From contig CAAGLF010000035.1 of the NCBI GenBank assembly GCA_900770705.1, forward strand, positions 1 through 12,293: a stretch of DNA of 12,293 nucleotides, written 5' to 3'. Numbering within the stretch: the stretch's first letter is position 1; each line of letters opens with the position of its first letter. The position numbers were made by a program, and so were the translations under genes. This DNA is from Bacteroidaceae bacterium (lineage in GTDB: Bacteria > Bacteroidota > Bacteroidia > Bacteroidales > Bacteroidaceae). The notes under the pieces were generated by a model. That model saw nothing but the letters and a program-made list of their open reading frames with translations. It was not told the DNA's origin and searched no databases. This document shows positions 6,453 to 12,293 of the stretch, in pieces.

Positions 6453-9400
6453 CTACGCCTCAGTGTCTTTTTGGGGCTTGCGGCAGAAGCGCAGGTAGAG
6501 GGTGGGGACGATGAATATGCTGAGCAAGGTGGACGTGACAAGGCCGCCAAGAATGACTGCCGCCATCGGCCGTTGTATTTCATTGCCGGGCTGGTCGCCT
6601 CCGAGCAGGATGGGCAGCAGTGCCAGGGCCGAAGTCAGGGCTGTCATCAGGATTGGGTTGAGCCGGTCGGCCGAACCGTGGCTTACGCAGGCTGCCGGCG
6701 TGAGTCCCTCGGCACTGAGGTCGTTGTAGCGGGCTATCAGGAGCATTCCGCTGCGTGTGGCGATACCGAGCAGGGATATGAAGCCGATGATGGCAGGGAT
6801 GTTGACAATGCCTCCGCCCAGTGCGATGGCCGTCACACCGCCGATCAGCGCCAGAGGCAGGGAGAGCAGTACCACGAGTGCCTGCCGCGTATCGCGGAAC
6901 TGCCGGTAGAGCAGCGCGAATATCGCGATGAGTGCCACGGCCGAGGCCGGCAGGAGCGTGCGCGATGCCGCTTGTTCGCTCTCGAACTGTCCGCCGTATT
7001 CCACGTGGTAGCCCTCAGGCAGTTCTACCGCTTCGGCAATGCGGCTTTTCATATCATCCACGACGTCGGAGAGTGCCCGGCCGCTTACGTTGGCCGACAC
7101 CACGATTTTCCTTGCCACGTTCTCGCGGTTAATAGTGTTGGGCCCCGTAGTCGACGTGACGTCGGCGATTTGGCCGAGAGGCACTTTCGTATTGCCTGCG
7201 TCAACGGGAATCTGGCGTATCCGCTCGATGGAAGCGCGTTCGGCTTCGCCGGTTTTTACCACAAGGTCGAACGCACGGTTGCCCTCGTAGATTTCCGACA
7301 CGGTCTCGCCCGCCAGCAGCACGCGTATGGCCTGTGCGAACTCCGGCAGCGTGATGCCGTATTTCTTCAGTAGCTCCCTGCGTGGTACTATCTGCAGTTG
7401 CGGACGCTCCACCTGTTGCTCCACGCTCAAGTCTTCCACGCCTTCCACCTCGCTGACGGCCTCCTTGATTCGATTGCCGAGGGCGAAGATCTTGTTCAAG
7501 TCGCTGCCGAACACTTTTATCGCAATGCCGGCCCGCGTTCCCGAGAGCATGGCATCGATTCGGTGGGAGATAGGAGCGCCTACCTCTACGTTAATACCCG
7601 GGATGTCCTTCATTTGCCGGCGTATGTCGGCCAGCAGCTCGTCTTTCGTGCGGTTGATAAGTTCGAAGGGGGCCTCTATTTCCGAGTTGTTCACGCCCAA
7701 GGCGTGCTCGTCGAGTTCGGCGCGCCCCGTCTTGCGGCCTGTCGTCTTGATTTCGGGGATGGCCAGAAGTATTTGCTCCGCCTTGCGTCCTATTTTGTCG
7801 GACTCTTCGAGCGATATGCCGGGCATCGTGCTCAGACTGACGGTAAAAGAGCCTTCGTTGAAGGGCGGCAGGAAACTCCTGCCGAGGCTGAAGAACAAAC
7901 CTGCAGCGGCGATAAAGGCTACCGCCGTGCCGGCGAGCAGGGGGCGTCGGTGCCGGATGGCGCCCGACAGCGCCCGGACATACACCTTTTTCAGCCAGTG
8001 GGTCACGGGCGGCTCCCGATCGGTCCGCTCGCTGCCGTCGGAGGCTTTTCGTTGTCCCAGCAAGTAGCTGCAAAGTACCGGTGTCAGCGTCAGTGCCACG
8101 ACGGTAGAGGAGAACAGCGCCACGATAAACGAGATTCCCAGCGGCTTCAGCATTCGTCCCTCCATTCCCGACAGAAAGAACAGGGGCACAAACGCCGCTA
8201 TGATGATGAGTGTGGAGTTTAGAATGGGCATACGCACTTCCCGCGAGGCTTCGTAGATGACTTCCCGCGTCGTCCGCCTGCTTTCCTCGGGCAGAAGACG
8301 GTTTTCCCGCAACCTCTTGAAAACATTCTCCACGTCTACAATCGCGTCGTCCACGAGCGAACCGATGGCAATGCACATACCGCCGAGGCTCATCGTGTTA
8401 ATCGTAAGTCCCAGCACTTTCAGCACCACTACCGCCACGAGCAGCGAGAGGGGAATGGTGACCAGCGAGATAAGCGTGGTGCGCGTATTCATTAGGAACA
8501 GGAAAAGCACGACGACCACGAAGATACCGCCTTCAATCAGGGCCGAACGAACGTTTCCGATGGAACTCTCGATGAAGCGCGACTGCCGGTAGACATCCGT
8601 CGACACCTGAACGTCGGCGGGCAACTGTTGTCGGAGCTCCTCCAGTGCCCGGTCGAGCTGCTCTGTCAGCGCCAGAGTGCTCGTGGCGGGCTGCTTGGTC
8701 ACTGTGAGTACCACAGCCGGTTTCCCTTTGAGCGAGGCTGTTCCGATTTTCGGCGACCTGTTGCCGGCTTCCACCGTGGCAATGGCGCTTAGGGGCACTG
8801 TGCCGCCATCCGCACGCCGCACCACGGCCGCGGCCAGCTCGTCCGTGTTCTCCGTGGCGAGCACACCGCGCACAATATATTCGTTGCCATATTCATAGAG
8901 GGCGCCCCCCGCCACATTTCCGGCCATCTGTGTCACCGATTCGAGCACCTCGCCGAGGCTTACGCCATAGTGGCGCATACGTCCGGGGGAGAGCAGAATC
9001 TGATACTCCTTGATTTCGCCGCCGATAACGCTCACCTGGCTCACGCCGCCCGTAGCCAGCAGGCGCGGCCGCACCTGCCAGTCGGCGAGGGTGCGCAGTT
9101 GCTGCAGCGTAGTGCTGTCGGCAGTCATCGCGACGAACATCATTTCGCCAAGTATCGACGACTGCGGGCCGAGAGTGGGCATACCTACGCCGTCGGGCAG
9201 GCTTTCGCCGATGGCGGCGAGCTTCTCCGAGACAATCTGTCGGGCGCGGTAGATGTCCGTGCCCCAGTCGAACTCCACCCAGACTACACTGAAGCCTGTC
9301 GTGGAAGAGGAGCGAACGCGGCGTACGTCCGTGGCACCGTTCACGGCCGTCTCAATAGGAAAGGTTACGAGGCGTTCCACTTCTTCGGGAGCCATACCTT

Positions 9401-9560
9401 TTGCTTCCGTCATTACTACGACGGTCGGCGCGTTGAGGTCTGGAAAGACGTCTACCTCCATTTTGGAGGCTGTATATGCACCGCCCGCTATCAGCAGCAC
9501 GGCTGTCAGGAGCACTGTCAGGCGGTTTTTGAGCGAGAACTGTATGATTCTGTTGAGCAT
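6453..9560 (-). CDS. heavy-metal efflux RND pump, inner-membrane subunit (CusA/CzcA family)
   Basis: This is a proton-driven exporter of metal ions and forms the inner-membrane trimer of a three-part efflux complex. At 1035 residues it has normal RND length. TM1 lies at about 13-33; a periplasmic porter domain follows to about 335; TM2-6 span about 340-500; a second periplasmic domain covers about 562-865; TM8-12 span about 868-1025. The charged TM4 motif GSLVDDAIVDVEN (400-412, D404, D405, D409, E411) is the HME-type proton relay region. The Met residues that bind Cu(I) in CusA are not evident. The second porter domain instead carries LDEHALGVNNSEIE (616-629), rich in acidic and His residues, which favours divalent metals such as Zn, Co, Ni or Cd, though this is inference. 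It lies 63 nt after the adaptor gene. Family firm, metal uncertain. Confidence 0.95.
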   Translation of the reverse strand: MLNRIIQFSLKNRLTVLLTAVLLIAGGAYTASKMEVDVFPDLNAPTVVVMTEAKGMAPEEVERLVTFPIETAVNGATDVRRVRSSSTTGFSVVWVEFDWGTDIYRARQIVSEKLAAIGESLPDGVGMPTLGPQSSILGEMMFVAMTADSTTLQQLRTLADWQVRPRLLATGGVSQVSVIGGEIKEYQILLSPGRMRHYGVSLGEVLESVTQMAGNVAGGALYEYGNEYIVRGVLATENTDELAAAVVRRADGGTVPLSAIATVEAGNRSPKIGTASLKGKPAVVLTVTKQPATSTLALTEQLDRALEELRQQLPADVQVSTDVYRQSRFIESSIGNVRSALIEGGIFVVVVLFLFLMNTRTTLISLVTIPLSLLVAVVVLKVLGLTINTMSLGGMCIAIGSLVDDAIVDVENVFKRLRENRLLPEESRRTTREVIYEASREVRMPILNSTLIIIAAFVPLFFLSGMEGRMLKPLGISFIVALFSSTVVALTLTPVLCSYLLGQRKASDGSERTDREPPVTHWLKKVYVRALSGAIRHRRPLLAGTAVAFIAAAGLFFSLGRSFLPPFNEGSFTVSLSTMPGISLEESDKIGRKAEQILLAIPEIKTTGRKTGRAELDEHALGVNNSEIEAPFELINRTKDELLADIRRQMKDIPGINVEVGAPISHRIDAMLSGTRAGIAIKVFGSDLNKIFALGNRIKEAVSEVEGVEDLSVEQQVERPQLQIVPRRELLKKYGITLPEFAQAIRVLLAGETVSEIYEGNRAFDLVVKTGEAERASIERIRQIPVDAGNTKVPLGQIADVTSTTGPNTINRENVARKIVVSANVSGRALSDVVDDMKSRIAEAVELPEGYHVEYGGQFESEQAASRTLLPASAVALIAIFALLYRQFRDTRQALVVLLSLPLALIGGVTAIALGGGIVNIPAIIGFISLLGIATRSGMLLIARYNDLSAEGLTPAACVSHGSADRLNPILMTALTSALALLPILLGGDQPGNEIQRPMAAVILGGLVTSTLLSIFIVPTLYLRFCRKPQKDTEA

Positions 9561-9623
9561 AAGTCTGTGGTATGATGTTGAGGAGGCTCTGCTGGCCGTC
9601 GTGGCCCAGGCCTCCGTGCTGCG

Positions 9624-10763
9624 TTAGTGGTTGTGTCCGTCGGGTATGGTGGCAGAGAGTGACGCCAGTTTCAGACCTATGCCTCCCTGGGTCACCACGA
9701 TGTCGCCCGGCCTCAGCCCTTCGGTGATTTCTATGCGTTGGCCGTCGTTCTGTCCTGTCCGGACTTCCTGCTTGCGGTACGTCAGGGGCTCGTCGGGCAC
9801 TGCCAGATATACGTAGTGCAGCCCTTGCTCTTCCGTGAGTGCCGCGACAGGAACGCTCAAGGCCTGCTGCCCGCTTTCGAGCAGCAGATATACGTCGGCG
9901 TAGCTGCCTTCCACGAAATCGCCGATGTTGTCGAACTCGAATGTGACGGGCAGATACGGATTCCCGGGTGTGGCCGAGCGGGCGAATGAGAGCAGCCGTC
10001 CGTTCAGTTGCCGCAGGTCGTAGGTTTGCTGGCTGCCGGCGGTGCGGAAGCGGGCGGTGCGGATTTGCCTGGCAAGGGCGTAGTCCGTTTCCGCTACATC
10101 GGCTTGCAGACGCAGCCGGCGGCTCTGCGTGACGGTCAGGAGCGGGGTGCCGACTTCTACGTAGTCGCCGGACTTCACCGAGAGGCTCTTGATGTATCCG
10201 CCGATGGGGGAAGTCACGCTGGTGGCGCCGTTGTGCCATTGTGCTGCGGCTCCCTCGTAGGCGGCCTTGGCCGTCTCGTATTGCAGGCGGCTCTGTTCGT
10301 AGGCTTTCTGCGATATGATTTGGTCCTTCACCAGCGTTTCGGCCCGTTTCCATTCCCGTTCGGCCGCCTCGCAGGCCAGCTGTGCCTTGCGCATAGGGTC
10401 GCCGTCGGGCAAGTTGCGGTTGGAGATGGAGCCTAAGGGCTGTCCCGCTCTCACGACGGCGCCCTCGGTGAGCGTGCCGCTGCCGGGAGTGAAAATGCCG
10501 GCCGCTGTGGCCGCCACTACCTGCTCGTCGCCGATGCCAGGCAGTATCTGACCGCTGGCTCTCAGTACGCCGGCAAAGACTGCCGGCCGGATAGTGTCTG
10601 TTTGAATGCCGATTTGTCGGGCTTGGGCGTCCGTCAGGACGATTTCGTCGGCGTGGACGTGCTCTTCCTGCCCGGAATGGTGCTCTTCAGCGCCGTGACA
10701 GGAACTGGACATCGGCACGACAATGCCGACCAGGCCGACGAAAAACGAAAAGTTCGTCTTCAT
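9624..10763 (-). CDS. periplasmic adaptor subunit of metal efflux RND complex (CusB/CzcB-like)
   Basis: This membrane-fusion protein links the RND pump to the outer-membrane channel. The N-terminus is hydrophobic (6-18) followed by SSSC, so C22 is a probable lipid-anchored Cys, as is common in Bacteroidota adaptors. Directly after it comes a His/Glu-rich stretch, CHGAEEHHSGQEEHVHADE (22-40), and the protein ends in HNH; both are likely metal-binding. The order then follows the HlyD family: first half of the lipoyl domain (about 83-115), a helical hairpin (about 125-180), the second lipoyl half SPIGGYIKSLSVKSGDYVEVGTPL (about 185-208), a beta-barrel (about 215-300) and a membrane-proximal domain (about 305-370). 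The 379-residue length is typical. It lies 40 nt after the small His/Cys-rich gene and 63 nt before the pump. Confidence 0.94.
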   Translation of the reverse strand: MKTNFSFFVGLVGIVVPMSSSCHGAEEHHSGQEEHVHADEIVLTDAQARQIGIQTDTIRPAVFAGVLRASGQILPGIGDEQVVAATAAGIFTPGSGTLTEGAVVRAGQPLGSISNRNLPDGDPMRKAQLACEAAEREWKRAETLVKDQIISQKAYEQSRLQYETAKAAYEGAAAQWHNGATSVTSPIGGYIKSLSVKSGDYVEVGTPLLTVTQSRRLRLQADVAETDYALARQIRTARFRTAGSQQTYDLRQLNGRLLSFARSATPGNPYLPVTFEFDNIGDFVEGSYADVYLLLESGQQALSVPVAALTEEQGLHYVYLAVPDEPLTYRKQEVRTGQNDGQRIEITEGLRPGDIVVTQGGIGLKLASLSATIPDGHNH

Positions 10764-10803
10764 CTTTGCTTCTGTGTATAAGTAATAAGGTATAAAGGGG
10801 AGA

Positions 10804-11235
10804 TTACAATACGTTTGTCAAGGCAAACGCAGCCGGAGGTCCCCGTCGGGAGAAGGTGCAGCCCCGGCAGGACAGGCGGTGTGCGCACGGAGCAAAGACT
10901 GCCGTGGAGGAAGTAAGGGCCGGTGCCGCAGGGAGCGCGGTGTAAACCGCCTGTTCGGCAAACTGCGGACCGCGGAACGAGAAACTATGGTCCGCCTTCC
11001 GCTTTCCGGGCACATAGAGCAGATGCCCCTGACATACGCGCTGCTCACACGTGGGGCATTCCGACGAATGACCATCGTGCTCCGCGGCGGCGCAGGCGGC
11101 TTTGGTGTGGCACGCCACGGCTCCGCAGGCCTCACTGCCATGGTGGTGGTGAGGCACAAGCGGCATTGTCAGCAGCAGCCATACCAGGGTCGGCAGCAGC
11201 GCTACGTACAGCAGTCTTGCAAAACGGCGAGTCAT
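10804..11235 (-). CDS. small His/Cys-rich membrane-anchored protein (DUF6769-like)
   Basis: This is a 143-residue protein of unknown function, first in the efflux operon. It has one hydrophobic segment (about 8-27), which is either a signal peptide or an anchor, followed at once by PHHHHG (28-33). A dense set of Cys and His then follows: C37, C42, H43, C48, H53, H56, C60, C63 (CPTC), C68 and H71. Further Cys are at 117, 123 and 126. This pattern suggests metal binding outside the cytoplasm. It resembles the small PHHHH proteins found before Czc/Cus operons in Bacteroidota, which I recall as DUF6769; that name is from memory. The start at 11235 is preferred over the ATG at 11295, because the upstream choice would put charged residues before the hydrophobic segment and a promoter box inside the gene. 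Confidence 0.75.
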   Translation of the reverse strand: MTRRFARLLYVALLPTLVWLLLTMPLVPHHHHGSEACGAVACHTKAACAAAEHDGHSSECPTCEQRVCQGHLLYVPGKRKADHSFSFRGPQFAEQAVYTALPAAPALTSSTAVFAPCAHRLSCRGCTFSRRGPPAAFALTNVL

Positions 11236-11243
11236 ATCTTGGG

Positions 11244-11251
11244 CAAAGGTA
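11244..11251 (-). promoter_or_regulatory. possible -7 box of the metal efflux operon
   Basis: TACCTTTG read on the - strand fits the Bacteroidota -7 consensus TAnnTTTG exactly. TTTG motifs upstream lie 14 and 25 nt away rather than the usual 19-21, so the -33 part is weak. The transcript would start about 11236-11238, almost at the ATG at 11235, giving a very short or absent leader. No clear operator repeat for a metal sensor was seen nearby. Confidence 0.45.
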
Positions 11252-11333
11252 GGAAATAATTCCTGCAAACGGGTTGCAAAACCTTGCCGCGCCATCCCTT
11301 TCGAGGCCCTGCGTACAAAGGCAGAATTTCTAC

Positions 11334-11412
11334 GGCGGAAAAAATTTTTTCTGCGGCGGAAAATAAAATTTCCGGGCCCAAAGTTTTTCCAGACGCCGCA
11401 GAAAATTTTCCG
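11334..11412. repeat. palindromic element E3 (diverged)
   Basis: Positions 11347-11358 and 11394-11405 form a perfect 12-bp inverted repeat around a 35-nt loop. The pairing continues outward through A/T runs to about 11337 and 11412 if a 4-nt bulge is allowed. The left arm and loop (GGCGGAA, A and T runs, then GGAAAATAAAATTTCC) follow the layout of E1, with its GGCGGAAG and GAAAAATAAAA, but with many changes. I take it as a diverged member of the same family. It lies between the divergent promoters of the efflux operon and the ATPase gene. Confidence 0.6.
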
Positions 11413-11471
11413 AATGCCGCGGTTCGAACTTTTTTAACGCTCCGGTATGGACACATCCCCGCAAAAAACCC

Positions 11472-11479
11472 TATATTTG
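11472..11479 (+). promoter_or_regulatory. possible -7 box of the ATPase gene
   Basis: TATATTTG matches TAnnTTTG and is well placed, predicting a start near 11485 and a leader of about 25 nt before the ATG at 11511. About 20 nt upstream lies only TATGG (11446-11450), a poor -33 box. An earlier T run at 11430-11435 follows element E3 and may be a weak terminator or spacer. Confidence 0.45.
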
Positions 11480-11510
11480 CCGATATAACCCCTAATTTCG
11501 CAGTGATACT

Positions 11511-12293
11511 ATGGTAAAACTGGCCGACTATATTTCGAAAATCGAAATCAATAGCCTCTGGAGCGGGCAGAAGCACATCGTATGGGAGCTGAAGCGCGGC
11601 GTAAACGTGCTCAGCGGGAAAAACGGGGCGGGCAAGAGCACCATTCTCAACCGCCTTGTGGCGCACTTGCGCACCGTGCCGCCCACCGGGGAGATACCCG
11701 GCGGAACGCGCCTCGGTGTAAAGATCAATTTCTGCCCCGCCGATGCCACCTCCATCCGCTACGACATCATCCGCAGCTTCGACAGGCAGCTCCTGCAGGC
11801 CGACAGGTTGCGCACACTGGCCGACGCGACCGTCTCCACCGAACTCGACTGGCAGTTGTACGAACTTCAGCGCCGCTATCTCGACTATCAGGTCAACGTG
11901 GGCAACCGTATGATAGCCCTACTCACAGGCGGCGATGCCGACGCGCGCGAAAAGGCCACCGAGGCCGCCCGAATGAAAACGAAGTTCCAGGATCTGGTCG
12001 ACGAACTCTTCGCCGAAACGGGCAAGCGCATAGACCGGCAGTGCAACGAGCTCCGCTTCCTGCAGTACGACGAGACCCTGTCGCCCTACATCCTTTCCAG
12101 CGGCGAAAAGCAGATACTCGTGATCCTCCTGACCGCCCTCACGGAAGACTTGCAGCCTTACGTGATCTTCATGGACGAACCTGAGGCGTCGTTGCACTTC
12201 GACTGGCAGAAGCGGCTCATCACTATGGTGTGCCAGCTCAACCCTAATGCGCAGATCATCCTCACTACGCACTCGCCCGCTGTCATTATGGAC
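11511..12293 (+). CDS. AAA/ABC-type ATPase, N-terminal part (cut by window end)
   Basis: The 261 residues in the window form nearly a whole ATP-binding domain, and the frame is still open at the edge. Walker A is GKNGAGKST (36-44). A variable helical insert of roughly 75-190 separates it from the signature SSGEKQ (196-201). Walker B is VIFMDEPEASLHF (218-230, with D222 and E223), and the H-loop is TTHSPAVIM (252-260, H254). This layout fits the overcoming-lysogenisation-defect/AAA-type ATP-binding proteins rather than a membrane ABC importer, because no transporter partner is seen. An in-frame TAA at 11493 and no other ATG before 11511 fix the start. It is divergent from the efflux operon. 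Its role, and any C-terminal nuclease or TOPRIM domain, cannot be seen here. Confidence 0.88.
   Translation, partial: MVKLADYISKIEINSLWSGQKHIVWELKRGVNVLSGKNGAGKSTILNRLVAHLRTVPPTGEIPGGTRLGVKINFCPADATSIRYDIIRSFDRQLLQADRLRTLADATVSTELDWQLYELQRRYLDYQVNVGNRMIALLTGGDADAREKATEAARMKTKFQDLVDELFAETGKRIDRQCNELRFLQYDETLSPYILSSGEKQILVILLTALTEDLQPYVIFMDEPEASLHFDWQKRLITMVCQLNPNAQIILTTHSPAVIMD

Noticed and set aside
6471..9627. Several + strand open frames opposite the RND pump gene
   Set aside because: They are fragments in the shadow of a full-length, motif-complete RND gene.
11236..11295. Upstream ATG at 11295 as start of the His/Cys-rich gene
   Set aside because: It would add 20 residues before the natural Arg-rich, hydrophobic start and place the TACCTTTG box inside the coding region. 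The ATG at 11235 fits better.
1..12293. tRNA, rRNA, insertion sequence or phage gene in the window
   Set aside because: By reading I saw no cloverleaf, transposase or integrase motif. Specialised scans (tRNAscan, Infernal) were not available.

Overview
The window comes from a Bacteroidota genome, most likely the order Bacteroidales. The evidence is the protein flavour of RimP, NusA and IF2, the absence of Shine-Dalgarno sequences before starts, and promoter boxes of the Bacteroidota type (TTTG, then TAnnTTTG). I cannot fix the genus. The window is moderately GC-rich, but its intergenic parts are clearly AT-rich.

Positions 1-360 hold a possible 19-codon gene tail, then a near-perfect 32-position inverted repeat (element E1), a strong Bacteroidota promoter at 247-278, and a hairpin followed by six Ts just downstream of the inferred transcript start. 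Positions 361-4983 (+ strand) are the housekeeping operon rimP-nusA-infB for ribosome maturation, transcription elongation/termination and translation initiation. It closes with an intrinsic terminator at 5027-5065.

Positions 5088-11235 (- strand) hold a four-gene heavy-metal export operon, convergent with infB. In transcription order it encodes a small His/Cys-rich membrane-anchored protein, a His-rich periplasmic adaptor (lipoprotein), a CusA/CzcA-type RND pump and a TolC-family outer-membrane channel. The pump, adaptor and channel would form one envelope-spanning efflux complex. The small protein is probably a metal-binding accessory. Two hairpins, one of them element E2, lie between the pump and channel genes.

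Positions 11236-11510 are a divergent intergenic region with element E3 and a promoter box on each side. From 11511 to the window end runs the start of an AAA/ABC-type ATPase gene, cut by the edge.

The most unusual signal is a small interspersed palindromic family. E1 and E2 share 31 of 37 positions, and E3 looks like a diverged member. A 28-bp stretch inside the infB coding sequence (2568-2595) matches one arm and the loop of E2 at 27 of 28 positions, in frame within the IF2 linker. This resembles, in principle, the Rickettsia palindromic elements found inside coding genes. The second notable signal is a possible attenuator in the rimP-nusA-infB leader.
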